The position numbers and the translations under genes are program-made. A DNA stretch of 64,000 nt from Phaeospirillum tilakii (lineage in GTDB: Bacteria; Pseudomonadota; Alphaproteobacteria; Rhodospirillales; Magnetospirillaceae). Every line of letters begins with the position of its first letter. Within the stretch, counting starts at the first letter, position 1. The stretch covers positions 40,012 to 104,011 of the forward strand of contig NZ_JBHUIY010000013.1 of the NCBI RefSeq assembly GCF_042683125.1, read 5' to 3'. This document shows positions 27,427-36,973 of the stretch, piece by piece. The notes under the pieces are model-generated. The model saw only the letters and a list, made by a program, of their open reading frames with translations. It did no database searches and was not told the origin of the DNA.

Positions 27427-30261
27427 TTAATGCGCCTCGCCCCAACTGGCGGCGGCCTTGGCCTCGACCAGCAGCGGCACCGCCAGACTCACCGCGTTCT
27501 CCATCACCGCTCTGACGGCGGCGCAGGTGGCGTCGGCCTCGGCCTCGGGCGCCTCCAGCACCAGTTCGTCATGGACCTGGAGCAGCAGCCGCGCCTTGAG
27601 TCCCGCCTGTTCCAGCGCCGCCGGCAGCCGGACCATCGCCAGCTTGATGATGTCGGCGGCGCCGCCCTGGATCGGGCCGTTGATCGCGGCGCGCTCGGCG
27701 AAGGCGCGGGCGGCGGCGTTCTTGTCGTGGATGCCGGGGGTGAACACCTTGCGCCCGAGCGGGGTGCGGACGAAGCCGTGCTCGCGCGCTTCGGCCTTGG
27801 TCCGCTCCATGTAGGCGGGGATCTCGGGATAGCGGCGGAAATAGGCCTCGATATAGGCCCGGGCCTCGCCTTGGGGGATGCCGAGCTGGTGGGCGAGGCC
27901 GAAGGCGCTGATGCCGTAGATGATGCCGAAATTGATCGCCTTGGCGCGGCGGCGCAGGGCGCCATCGACCTGATCGGGGGCGACGCCGAAGATCTCGGCG
28001 GCGGTGGTGGCGTGGATGTCGGCCCCGCTGGCGAAGGCGGCCTGGAGGGCCTGGATCCCGGCGACGTGGGCGACCAGCCGCAGCTCGATCTGGGAATAGT
28101 CGGCCGAGACCAGCAGGTGGCCGGGCTCGGCGACGAAGGCGCGGCGGATCTTGCGGCCTTCCTCGCTGCGGATCGGGATGTTCTGGAGGTTGGGATCGGA
28201 CGAGGACAGCCGGCCGGTGGTGGTGGCGGCCAGCGAGAAGCTGGTGTGGACCCGGCCGGTGGCGGGGTTGATCTGGGCAACCAGGGCGTCGCTGTAGGTG
28301 CTTTTCAGCTTGGCCAGTTGGCGCCAGTCGAGCAGGCGGGCCGGCAGCTCGTGCAGCGGGGCCAGTTCCTCCAGGATGTCGGCGCGGGTGGCCCACTGGC
28401 CGGTCTTGGTCTTCTTGCCGCCGGGCAGGCCGAGCCGCTCGAACAGCACCTTGCCCAATTGCTGGGGCGAGGCGAGGTTGAACGCCTCGCCGTCATTGAG
28501 GGCGATCACCTGCGCCTCCAACGTGGTGAGGCGCTGGGCGAAATCCTCGGACAAAGCGGCCAGCGCGGCGCGATCGACCTTGATGCCTTCCCGCTCCATC
28601 GCCACGATCACCGGCACCAGCGGGCGCTCCAGCGTCTCGTAGACCGTGCTCATCCGCTCGGCCAGCAGGCGCGGCTTGAGCAGGGCGTGCAGGCGCAGGG
28701 TGACGTCGGCGTCCTCGGCGGCGTAGTCGCGGGCCTGATCGAGCGGGACGCGGTCGAAGGTGATCTGCTTCCTGCCGCTGCCGCACACCGCCGCATAGGG
28801 GATGGTGGCGTGGCCGAGATGGCGCAGGGCCAGTTCGTCGAGGCCGTGGCCGTGGCTGGCGCCGTCGAGCACGTAGGACAGCAGCATGGTGTCGTCGAGC
28901 GGCGTTACATTCAGGCCGAGCCCGGCCAGCACCTGCATGTCGAACTTGATGTTGTGGCCGACCTTCAGCACCGAGGGATCGGCCAGCAGCGGGCGCAGCC
29001 GGTCGAGGATCTGGTCCACCGGCGGCAGGGTCGGGCCGGCGGCGGCCGGGGCAGCGTCGCCGCCGCCGAGATCGAGGCTGCCCTGTTCGGCCGGGGCGCT
29101 GTGGCGCAGCGGGATGTAGCAGGCCTCGCCCGGGGCCACCGCCAGCGACACCCCGACCAGATTGGCCCGCACCGCGTCGAGCGAATCCGTCTCGGTGTCG
29201 AAGCCGACCAGTCCGGCCTCGGTGGCGCGGGCGATCCAGCGGTCGAGGTCGGCGAGGTCGGTGACGAGGCGGTAGCCGTCGCGCGGCAGGCTGACCGCCG
29301 GGGCGGCCTCGGCGGCGGGGGCGGCGGCATGGATCGCGTCGGGCGGCGGCGCGATGGGGCGGGGGGCGGGGCGGGGCGCCGGGGTGGCGCCGTCGCGCTC
29401 CAGCCGGCCGAGCAGCGAGCGGAAGCCCTGTTCGGTCAGGAAGGCGCCGAGCCGGGCCGGGTCGAGCGGCCGCACCGCGAGCCCGCTCAGCGGCAGCGGC
29501 GGCGGGGCGTCGTCGCGCAGCCGCACCAGTTCGCGCGACAGGCGGGCCATCTCGGCATGGTCGAGCAGGGTCTGGCGCCGCTTGGGCTGGCGGATCTCGC
29601 CGGCGCGGGCCAGCAGGCTGTCGAGGTCGCCATATTCGCCGATCAACTGGGCGGCGGTCTTGATGCCGATCCCGGGCACCCCGGGGACGTTGTCGGTGGC
29701 GTCGCCGCACAGCGCCTGGACATCGACCACCCGCTCCGGGCCGACCCCGAACTTCTCGCGCACCGCCGCTTCATCGATGGCGCGGCTCTTGATCGGGTCG
29801 AGCATCGCCACCTGCGGCCCGACCAGCTGCATCAGGTCCTTGTCGGACGACACCACCGTCACCCGCGCCCCGGCCTCGCGGCCGAGCCGGGCATAGGTGG
29901 CGATCAGGTCGTCGGCCTCGAACCCGTCCAGCTCGATCCCGGCGACGTCGCAGGCGGCGACCGCCTCGCGCACCAGGGCGAATTGCGGCACCAGCTCCTC
30001 GGGCGGCGGCGGGCGGTGGGCCTTGTAGGCGGGATAGATCTCGCGGCGGAAGGTGGCGCGCGAACTGTCGAACACCACCGCCAGATGGTCGGCGTCGCTG
30101 TCGGCCAGCAGCTTCAGCAGCATGGTGGTGAAGCCGTAGACCGCGTTGACCGGGGTGCCGTCGCCCCGGCTCATCGGCGGCAGGGCGTGGAAGGCGCGGA
30201 AGATGAAGCCCGATCCGTCGATCAGGACCAGATGGCGCGGCGTCCCGGTCGGCTCGCTCAA
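27427..30261 (-). CDS. polA: DNA polymerase I
   Basis: 944 residues from TTG 30261. Domains: 5'-3' exonuclease about 1-290 (VLIDGSGFIFRAFHALPPM, FEADDLIATYARL, SSDKDLMQLV, GDATDNVPGVPGIG); 3'-5' proofreading exonuclease about 340-540 with its catalytic acids present (FDTETDS near 355, GHNIKFDMQVL, DYAAEDADVT); polymerase to the end with motif A DYSQIELR (about 722), motif B RRAKAINFGIIYG (about 765) and motif C VHDE (about 896). All activities look intact. The start TTG overlaps the stop of the zinc-finger gene (TTGA), and the next in-frame ATG upstream lies in that gene's frame region, so TTG is favoured. Confidence 0.96.
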   Translation of the reverse strand: MSEPTGTPRHLVLIDGSGFIFRAFHALPPMSRGDGTPVNAVYGFTTMLLKLLADSDADHLAVVFDSSRATFRREIYPAYKAHRPPPPEELVPQFALVREAVAACDVAGIELDGFEADDLIATYARLGREAGARVTVVSSDKDLMQLVGPQVAMLDPIKSRAIDEAAVREKFGVGPERVVDVQALCGDATDNVPGVPGIGIKTAAQLIGEYGDLDSLLARAGEIRQPKRRQTLLDHAEMARLSRELVRLRDDAPPPLPLSGLAVRPLDPARLGAFLTEQGFRSLLGRLERDGATPAPRPAPRPIAPPPDAIHAAAPAAEAAPAVSLPRDGYRLVTDLADLDRWIARATEAGLVGFDTETDSLDAVRANLVGVSLAVAPGEACYIPLRHSAPAEQGSLDLGGGDAAPAAAGPTLPPVDQILDRLRPLLADPSVLKVGHNIKFDMQVLAGLGLNVTPLDDTMLLSYVLDGASHGHGLDELALRHLGHATIPYAAVCGSGRKQITFDRVPLDQARDYAAEDADVTLRLHALLKPRLLAERMSTVYETLERPLVPVIVAMEREGIKVDRAALAALSEDFAQRLTTLEAQVIALNDGEAFNLASPQQLGKVLFERLGLPGGKKTKTGQWATRADILEELAPLHELPARLLDWRQLAKLKSTYSDALVAQINPATGRVHTSFSLAATTTGRLSSSDPNLQNIPIRSEEGRKIRRAFVAEPGHLLVSADYSQIELRLVAHVAGIQALQAAFASGADIHATTAAEIFGVAPDQVDGALRRRAKAINFGIIYGISAFGLAHQLGIPQGEARAYIEAYFRRYPEIPAYMERTKAEAREHGFVRTPLGRKVFTPGIHDKNAAARAFAERAAINGPIQGGAADIIKLAMVRLPAALEQAGLKARLLLQVHDELVLEAPEAEADATCAAVRAVMENAVSLAVPLLVEAKAAASWGEAH

Positions 30262-30470
30262 GATGCCGCCGCCTCGGCCGGGGCGGCGGCGCTCGACAGG
30301 AACAGCCGCGAGCAATAGGGGCAGACCACCTCGCCGCCCGGCGGCAGGTCGAGGAACACCCGGGGATGGCCGAGCCCGTGGGCGACGTCGCCGTCGCAGG
30401 CGACCGGGCTGGTGGCGGCGCGGACCGGTTCGGTCGGGGGAATCGCGGAGAAGGAGGGCATCGACGGCAT
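30258..30470 (-). CDS. NDUFS6-like zinc-finger protein (zf-CHCC)
   Basis: 70 residues. VACDGD, then LGHPRVFLDLPPGGEVVCPYCSRLFL: Cys...His...Cys-x2-Cys ligands and the HPRVFLDL motif identify the zf-CHCC domain, a homologue of the mitochondrial complex I subunit NDUFS6/Lpp-type domain conserved in alphaproteobacteria. It probably binds zinc and may assist respiratory complex I assembly. ATG 30470 or 30461 can start it, the latter with AGGGG at good spacing. It is translationally coupled to polA by a TTGA overlap, an arrangement without an obvious functional reason. Confidence 0.88.
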   Translation of the reverse strand: MPSMPSFSAIPPTEPVRAATSPVACDGDVAHGLGHPRVFLDLPPGGEVVCPYCSRLFLSSAAAPAEAAAS

Positions 30471-30526
30471 CCCCTATGCTGGCTCGGGTGGACAGGAACA
30501 GGGCCGGATGATACCCATTGGCGGCG

Positions 30527-31492
<966 letters not shown>

Positions 31493-31593
31493 CGGCGGCG
31501 GCCGGCCGGCCCGGCCAGCCGCCCCTCGACCGGGGGCGCGATCCACGCTACCCTGCGGGCAAGGGCGGTGGCGGGTCCTGGAGGGAAACGATC

Positions 31594-33060
31594 ATGCGCG
31601 TGCTGTTTGCGTCCTCGGAAGTCTTTCCCCTGGTCAAGACCGGCGGCCTCGGCGACGTCTCGTCCGCTTTGCCGGCGGCGCTGGCGGCGGCGGGCCACGA
31701 GGTGCGGATCCTGATGCCCGGCTATCCCGCCGCGCTGTCGGCCACCACCGACCGGCGCGAGCTGGCCCGCCTCGGCGATCCGCTCGCCACCGGCAGCGAG
31801 GTGGTGCTGATCGAGGGCCGCATGCCCGACAGCGGGGTGACGGTGTGGCTGCTCGATTGTCCCGCCCTTTACGCCCGCGACGGCGGCCCCTACACCGACC
31901 TCGCCGGGCGCGACTGGCCCGATAACGGGCTGCGCTTCGGCCTGCTGTCCTGGGCGGCGGCGGCGTTGTCGTGCGAGGGCAGCCCGCTCGACTGGCGGCC
32001 GCAGATCCTCCACTGCAACGACTGGCAGACCGGCCTCGCCCCGGCCTGGCTCCAGGCCTGGAACACCCCCGGCCGCGCCGGCACGGTGTTCACCATCCAC
32101 AACATCGCCTATCAGGGCCGCTACGGCGCCGATCTGGTGGCCCGGCTCGGCCTGCCGGCCGACATGTACGCCCCCGAGGGGCTCGAATATTACGACACCC
32201 TGTCGTTCCTCAAGGGCGGCATCTATTACGCCGACCGCCTGACCACCGTCAGCCCGCGTTATGCCCGCGAGATCCAGACCCCGGCCTTCGGCTACGGGAT
32301 GGAAGGGTTGCTGGCGTGGCGGGCCGGGGTGCTGACCGGCATCCTCAACGGCGCCGATTATCAGGTGTGGGACCCGGCCACCGACCGCCATCTCGCCCGC
32401 GTGTTCAAGCCGGGCGATGCCGCCGGCAAGGCCGCCAACAAGGCGGCGCTGCTGAATGAACTGGGGCTCCAGCCCCAGCCGCACACCCCGCTGCTGGTGG
32501 TGGTGACCCGGCTGACCGAGCAGAAGGGAATGGACCTGCTGCTGGCGGTGCTGCCGGCGATCCTGGCCCAGGGCGCCCAGGTCGGGGTGATCGGCACCGG
32601 CGACCGCGCCCTCGAACAGGCCTTCCTCGCCGCCGCCGCCGCCCATCCCGATCAGGTTGCGGTGCATATCGGCTATTCCGAGCCGCTGGCCCACCGCCTG
32701 ATCGCCGGCGGCGACATGCTGCTGATGCCGTCCCGCTTCGAACCCTGTGGCCTGACCCAGCTTTACGCCTTCCGCTACGGCACCGTGCCGGTCGGCCACG
32801 CCGTCGGCGGGCTGGCCGATACCCTGGTCGATACCAGCTACGACACCCTGATCAACGGCAGCGCCAACGCCTTCGTGTTCGAGCATTCCAATGCCGGCGC
32901 CTTCCAGTGGGCGATCGAGCGGGCGGTGTCGCTCTATCGCGATCCCGACCGCTGGCGCCGCATCGTCGAGGCCGGGCTGGCCCAGGATTTCTCCTGGAGC
33001 CGCGCCGCCCAGCATTACCAGGACCTCTATGCCGGCCTGATCGCCGAGCGCGGGCTGTGA
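31594..33060 (+). CDS. glgA: Glycogen synthase (ADP-glucose)
   Basis: 488 residues, GT5 family. MRVLFASSEVFPLVKTGGLGDV carries the ADP-glucose-binding KTGGLGD motif at residues 15-21. Further GT-B signatures: LHCNDWQTGLAPAWL, FTIHNIAYQGRYG, and MLLMPSRFEPCGLTQLYAFRYGTVPV with the catalytic Glu of the E-x7-E region. It extends alpha-1,4-glucan chains. ATG 31594 follows GGAGGGAAACG; the frame upstream of it is not conserved. The stop overlaps the start of glucokinase (GTGA), so glgA-glk form an operon of glucose storage and phosphorylation. Confidence 0.96.
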   Translation: MRVLFASSEVFPLVKTGGLGDVSSALPAALAAAGHEVRILMPGYPAALSATTDRRELARLGDPLATGSEVVLIEGRMPDSGVTVWLLDCPALYARDGGPYTDLAGRDWPDNGLRFGLLSWAAAALSCEGSPLDWRPQILHCNDWQTGLAPAWLQAWNTPGRAGTVFTIHNIAYQGRYGADLVARLGLPADMYAPEGLEYYDTLSFLKGGIYYADRLTTVSPRYAREIQTPAFGYGMEGLLAWRAGVLTGILNGADYQVWDPATDRHLARVFKPGDAAGKAANKAALLNELGLQPQPHTPLLVVVTRLTEQKGMDLLLAVLPAILAQGAQVGVIGTGDRALEQAFLAAAAAHPDQVAVHIGYSEPLAHRLIAGGDMLLMPSRFEPCGLTQLYAFRYGTVPVGHAVGGLADTLVDTSYDTLINGSANAFVFEHSNAGAFQWAIERAVSLYRDPDRWRRIVEAGLAQDFSWSRAAQHYQDLYAGLIAERGL

Positions 33061-34016
33061 CCTTGGCCCCGGGACTGGTCGCCGACATCGGCGGCACCCA
33101 TGCCCGCTTCGCCCTGGTCGGAGCCGACGGCAGCGTCGGCGCGCCCGAGGTGCTGCGCTGCGCCGATTACCCCTCGCCGGTCGAGGCGGCGCGGGCCTAT
33201 CTCGCCGGGCCGGGCGAAGGCGCCGTGCCCGATCGCGCCGCCTTCGCCATCGCCTGCCCGATCGACGGCGACGAGGTGGCGCTGACCAACTCGCCCTGGC
33301 GCTTCTCGCTGGAGGAAACCCGCGCCGCGCTCGGGCTCGACCGGCTCGACGCGGTCAACGATTTCGCCGCCGTCGCCCTGGCCGCGCCTCATCTCGGCGC
33401 CGCCGACCTGCTGACGGTCGGCGGCGGCACGGCGCGGGCCGGCTTTCCGCTGGTGGCGCTCGGCCCCGGCACCGGGCTCGGCGTCGCCGGGCTGGTGCCG
33501 CTGCCCGGCGGCGGCTGGCAGGGCGTGGCGGGCGAGGGCGGTCACGTCACCATGGCTCCCGCCACCGACCGCGAGGCGGCGGTGCTCGACTGGCTGCGCG
33601 CCCGCTTCGACCATGTCTCGGCCGAGCGGGTGCTGTCGGGCCAGGGGCTGGTCAATCTCTATCAGGCGCTGTGCGCGCTGTCGGGTCATCAGGTGGTGTT
33701 CAGCACCCCCGACGTGATCAGCGCCCACGGCCTCGACGGCAGCGATCCGGTCTGCCGCGAGGCGGTCGAGCTGTTCTTCGCCATGCTGGGAACGGTGGCC
33801 GGCAATCTGGCCCTGACCTTCGGGGCGCATGGCGGGGTGTTCCTCGCCGGCGGCATCCTGCCCCGGATGGCCGAGGCCTTCCGCGCCTCCGGCTTCCGCG
33901 CCCGCTTCGAGGCGCATGGGCGGTTCCAGTCCTATCTCGCCGGGATCCCCACCCGGTTGATCCGTCATCCGCTGCCGGCCTTCGTCGGGTTGGCGGCGCT
34001 GGTCGGTGGCAAGTAA
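33057..34016 (+). CDS. glk: Glucokinase
   Basis: 319 residues of the bacterial (Glk-type) hexokinase fold. LVADIGGTHARFALV is the phosphate-1/ATP loop; RLDAVNDFAAVALA contains the catalytic Asp region; GPGTGLGVAGLV and GEGGHVTMAPATD follow, and FLAGGILPRM is the adenosine motif. It phosphorylates glucose to glucose 6-phosphate in the cytosol. The start is GTG 33057, overlapping the glgA stop (GTGA); TTG 33063 is an alternative. Cotranscription with glgA links glucose uptake or glycogen turnover. Confidence 0.95.
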   Translation: MTLAPGLVADIGGTHARFALVGADGSVGAPEVLRCADYPSPVEAARAYLAGPGEGAVPDRAAFAIACPIDGDEVALTNSPWRFSLEETRAALGLDRLDAVNDFAAVALAAPHLGAADLLTVGGGTARAGFPLVALGPGTGLGVAGLVPLPGGGWQGVAGEGGHVTMAPATDREAAVLDWLRARFDHVSAERVLSGQGLVNLYQALCALSGHQVVFSTPDVISAHGLDGSDPVCREAVELFFAMLGTVAGNLALTFGAHGGVFLAGGILPRMAEAFRASGFRARFEAHGRFQSYLAGIPTRLIRHPLPAFVGLAALVGGK

Positions 34017-34020
34017 CGGC

Positions 34021-34071
34021 AGGTGGGCTCCCGCCCACACCCGGCCGGGGCGATGCCCCGGACCCCCTTTG
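34021..34071 (-). repeat. Dispersed two-hairpin repeat, diverged copy
   Basis: GGTGGGCTCCCGCCCACAC hairpin, CCGG, then CCGGGGC-GAT-GCCCCGG and a CCCCCTTT end. Convergent 3' ends of glk and the DUF2501 gene. Confidence 0.65.
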
Positions 34072-34108
34072 ATTTTCTCAAGGGAGCCAGGGGCACCGCC
34101 GGTCGGGG

Positions 34109-34555
34109 TTACATCAGCGACTTGGCGTGGTCGAACACCATGTCGCACATCTTCGACTTCAGCGAGTCCTTGAGGCCGTCGAGCGAATAGACCGCGCCGT
34201 TGGCGGTTTCGATCCGGCCCTGCTCGCCGAGGCGGAAGCCGTTGGAGGTCTGGACGTCGTTGCGGCCGCTCAACTGGCCGAGCAGGGTCGAGGCGCCCGA
34301 CTGCTTCAGCAACTGGTTCTTGAGACAGTAGCCGAGCAGCCCGGTGGTGTTGGGCAGCGCCAGCCCGGAGACGTCGGGCAGGGCCTTGTCCACCAGCGCC
34401 CCGGCCTGATTGCCGATCATCTGGCCGAGCGGCGAGGCCGCGCCGCCACCGTTGCTGCTGCTGCCGCCGAAGCCGGGCAGCCCCTGCGCCATCGCCAGCC
34501 CGCCGCCGAGAATGATCGAGGCCGCCAGCACCAGCGCCGCACCGCCATTCCGCAT
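34109..34555 (-). CDS. DUF2501 family secreted protein (YjjA-like)
   Basis: 148 residues. Signal peptide MRNGGAALVLAASIILGGGLAMAQ with cleavage after AMA-Q. The mature protein contains a Gly/Ser-rich linker, then LPNTTGLLGYCLKNQLLKQSGASTLLGQLSGR and LDGLKDSLKSKMCDMVFDHAKSLM, the two Cys and the helix pattern of DUF2501. Periplasmic; function not known. ATG 34555 chosen because the upstream frame (MVPARQNDGRKTT) lacks a signal sequence. Codirectional with the TPR and eipB genes. Confidence 0.85.
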   Translation of the reverse strand: MRNGGAALVLAASIILGGGLAMAQGLPGFGGSSSNGGGAASPLGQMIGNQAGALVDKALPDVSGLALPNTTGLLGYCLKNQLLKQSGASTLLGQLSGRNDVQTSNGFRLGEQGRIETANGAVYSLDGLKDSLKSKMCDMVFDHAKSLM

Positions 34556-34608
34556 CGTGGTCTTCCTTCCGTCGTTCTGTCGCGCCGGGACCATCCCGAC
34601 ACGTTACC

Positions 34609-34683
34609 AAGGGTGGAGGGCCGACCGGCCCTCCGGGGGGATCGCCAAGGGGCGCCCCGCCCCTTGGCCGGCGCCAGCCCCTT
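34609..34683. repeat. Diverged repeat/hairpin cluster
   Basis: Contains GGAGGGCC-GACC-GGCCCTCC, then CCAAGGGGC-GCCCC-GCCCCTTGG: two stems in the family's geometry but with altered sequences. Between codirectional genes (TPR protein and DUF2501). Confidence 0.5.
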
Positions 34684-34687
34684 TGTT

Positions 34688-35599
34688 TCAGGCCGGCGCG
34701 CTGTTCATCCGGGCAAGACTGTCCTGGAGGGTGGCGAGCTGGCCGGCGACCGAGGCGGCCTGTTCGGCCAGACCAAGCGAGTCCAGGATCGCCCCCAAAC
34801 TTTCCAGCGTCGCCACCAGCGACGGCACCGCCGCCAGCGGGTTGTCCGGCACCAGCGCATGCAGCAGCTCGACCGCCTCCAGCGCCGCTTCCAGCCCGCT
34901 CGAATCCTGTCCGGCGCGGTGGCGGCAGCCGGCCAGGGTGCCGAGCGCCTGGGCCAGCAGCAGCCGCAGCCCCTGGTCGGTCTCGCCGCCCTCGCGCCGC
35001 AGCAGGCGGGCGAGGCCGGTGGCCTCCTCGGCGTGGCTGACCGCCCGGGCCGGGTCGAGGCCGGGGCCGACCGCCGACTGGATCAGGGTCAGGGCCAGGA
35101 TCTGCACCGCCGCCCCGGGCGGGGTCTCGCCGAACAGATCGACCGTCCGCCGCCGCATGTCGAGCGCCAGATCCCACCGTTCGAAATCGGCGAAGGCCTG
35201 GGCGGCGCGGTGCAGCGCCTCGACCATCGCGCCGAGGAACGGCCGGCCGGCCTCGCCGCCGGCGCGGAAGGTGTCGGCGGCGGTGGCCAGCCCGGCGGCG
35301 GCGTCCTCGATCGCGCCCTGGCGCAGCCGGCCGCCGGCATGGTTGATCTCGGCCGCGACCAGCACGAAGCGGGTGGCGTCGGGATCTTCCGCCATCCCCG
35401 CGCGGGCGGCCCCGACCGCCTCGGCGGCGAGACGGTCGGCCTCGTCGCTCTGGTTGAGGCCGTACAGCACCCCGGACAGTTCGTTGAGGGTCTGGGCCAG
35501 GGCGCGGGGCGGGGTGGCCGGGGCGGCGCGCAGGGCGGCGAGCCGGGCGCGCAGGGCGGCGGGATCCGCCTCGGGCGGGACGCTGGGGTGAGCGGTCAT
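34688..35599 (-). CDS. Hypothetical TPR-like helical protein
   Basis: 303 residues from ATG 35599. It is Ala/Leu-rich with repeated helix pairs such as LNELSGVLYGLNQSDEADRLAAEAVGAAR, LHRAAQAFADFERWDLALDMRRRTVDLF and ALGTLAGCRHRAGQDSSGLEAALEAVELL; these resemble degenerate tetratricopeptide repeats. No signal peptide, probably cytosolic. Not assigned to a family. It follows eipB by 34 bases on the same strand and may be in its operon. A possible N-terminal extension (from 35671) is Pro/Ala-rich and unlikely. Confidence 0.75.
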   Translation of the reverse strand: MTAHPSVPPEADPAALRARLAALRAAPATPPRALAQTLNELSGVLYGLNQSDEADRLAAEAVGAARAGMAEDPDATRFVLVAAEINHAGGRLRQGAIEDAAAGLATAADTFRAGGEAGRPFLGAMVEALHRAAQAFADFERWDLALDMRRRTVDLFGETPPGAAVQILALTLIQSAVGPGLDPARAVSHAEEATGLARLLRREGGETDQGLRLLLAQALGTLAGCRHRAGQDSSGLEAALEAVELLHALVPDNPLAAVPSLVATLESLGAILDSLGLAEQAASVAGQLATLQDSLARMNSAPA

Positions 35600-35633
35600 C
35601 GCGTTCTCCGGGCTGGGGGCGGCGGCCCCCGGG

Positions 35634-36443
35634 TCAGCAGCGCGGCCGCGGCAGCGCCTCGATGGATTCAAGTTTGCCGTGCAGGCTGAAATTGGGAAAG
35701 ATCTGTTCGATGTCCCGCGCCACCCCGTTGGCGTGGTAGACCAGCGCCATCTCGAAATCCGGCAGCGGGTTGCTGCCCCGGGTCGGGAAGAACGCCATCC
35801 GCATCGGCCAGGCCGGCGGCGCCAGCAGCGGGTTGGCCTGACCGTCGGGCGGGGTGGTGATCACCCGGCCGATGCGGGCGCTGGTCTCGAACGGCCCCTC
35901 GTCGCCCTGGCCGTCGAACAGCGGCCGCGCCAGCGCCTGTTCGCCCCGTTCCGCCAGCGCGAGCAGGCGCAGGGTGTGGGCGGTGGGGAACAGGGTGCCC
36001 TTGGGCAGGCGGATCTGCCGGACCTCGGGCCGGGTGAAGCGGGCGACGCCGCCCTGGCCGGGACCGTTGAGCCGGGCGGTGCCCTCGACCTCGTCGGTGA
36101 CCTCGCCGTCGCGCGACTGCCGCACCCGGAAATGGTAGCGCAGCCCGTCCTTGGATTCCCAGCCGAGGAAATCGGTGACGGTGTCGGCCTGACCGCCCTC
36201 GGCATAGGAATAGGTCAGGGCGAGACGGAACTCGGTCACCCAGGCGTCGCAGGAATCGCGGAAGGCGTAGCTCCAGGTCCCGCTGGCATTGGCCATCCCG
36301 CTGCCCGAACGCGACGAGGACAGGCTCATGTGGTAGGTGGCGCGGTGGGCGGCCAGATCGACGGGATTGGCCTGGGCCCACGCGGCGCACAGGCACCCCC
36401 CGGCGACCAGCCCCGCCAGGGCCAAACCACGAAACCGTTTCAT
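35634..36443 (-). CDS. eipB: EipB-family periplasmic envelope-integrity protein (DUF1849)
   Basis: 269 residues. Signal peptide MKRFRGLALAGLVAGGCLCAAWAQA; mature part starts NPVDLAAHRATYHMSLSSSRSGSGMANASGTWSYAFRDSC. The family is an extended beta-spiral (lipoprotein-carrier-like) needed for cell-envelope homeostasis in Brucella. EipB has a conserved disulfide between an early Cys (here in DSCDAW, about residue 66) and one near the C-terminus; here Cys is the last residue (PRPRC), consistent with that bond. ATG 36443 has GGAGGAACGG. In this window it is followed by the TPR gene. Confidence 0.9.
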   Translation of the reverse strand: MKRFRGLALAGLVAGGCLCAAWAQANPVDLAAHRATYHMSLSSSRSGSGMANASGTWSYAFRDSCDAWVTEFRLALTYSYAEGGQADTVTDFLGWESKDGLRYHFRVRQSRDGEVTDEVEGTARLNGPGQGGVARFTRPEVRQIRLPKGTLFPTAHTLRLLALAERGEQALARPLFDGQGDEGPFETSARIGRVITTPPDGQANPLLAPPAWPMRMAFFPTRGSNPLPDFEMALVYHANGVARDIEQIFPNFSLHGKLESIEALPRPRC

Positions 36444-36704
36444 CCGTTCCTCCGGGGGGACAAGTGAGGGGTCAGTATACACCATGGGCCGGGCGGGACC
36501 AGACCGGTCGATCCTTCCCGCCGTGCGGCAAGAACTGCCGCCCGCCCGGACGGTTGCGGTTTGGCCCCACCCGCCGCCGCCACCGGGGCCGCCCCGCCGA
36601 AACCGGGGCGAAACCCGGGGAAACCCGGCCCGGCGGCGCGGGGGGGCGGCGCTGGCATGCCTGATGCATGGCGTCTGCCCGGACGACAAAGGGGGACGTA
36701 AGGC

Positions 36705-36959
36705 ATGGCGCTGACGATCGCACTGGAAACTTCGGTGGTGAGCAGCATCGTGCATGCCGTTCCGCTCCGGAGCGCGCCGCCCGCCCCGGCGCCGGTCGCC
36801 GTCGCCGATGCCGTCAGCCCGTTCCTGTTCGATGGCGAGGCGCTGACCGCGCTGCTGAACGAACTCTGTGCCGAGGGCTCGCTGTCGCGCGAGCAGCTCC
36901 GCACCATGGTCCAGGCCGCCGAGCGCCTGCCCACCACCGCCCCCCGCCGCACCGCCTGA
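36705..36959 (+). CDS. Hypothetical small protein
   Basis: 84 residues. ATG 36705 is preceded by AAAGGGGGACG. The N-terminal half (VVSSIVHAVPLRSAPPAPAPVAVADAV) is Pro/Ala-rich and flexible. The second half, FLFDGEALTALLNELCAEGSLSREQLRTMVQAAERLPT, forms two amphipathic helices. No recognised family and no signal peptide. Divergent from eipB, convergent with the alpha/beta hydrolase. Coding status rests on the good ribosome-binding site and biased third positions. Confidence 0.6.
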   Translation: MALTIALETSVVSSIVHAVPLRSAPPAPAPVAVADAVSPFLFDGEALTALLNELCAEGSLSREQLRTMVQAAERLPTTAPRRTA

Positions 36960-36973
36960 GTCGTCCCGCCGGG

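Noticed and set aside
27385..30318. Plus-strand open frame of 977 codons opposite polA
   Set aside because: Antisense shadow of polA; Gly/Gln/Arg-rich and motif-free.
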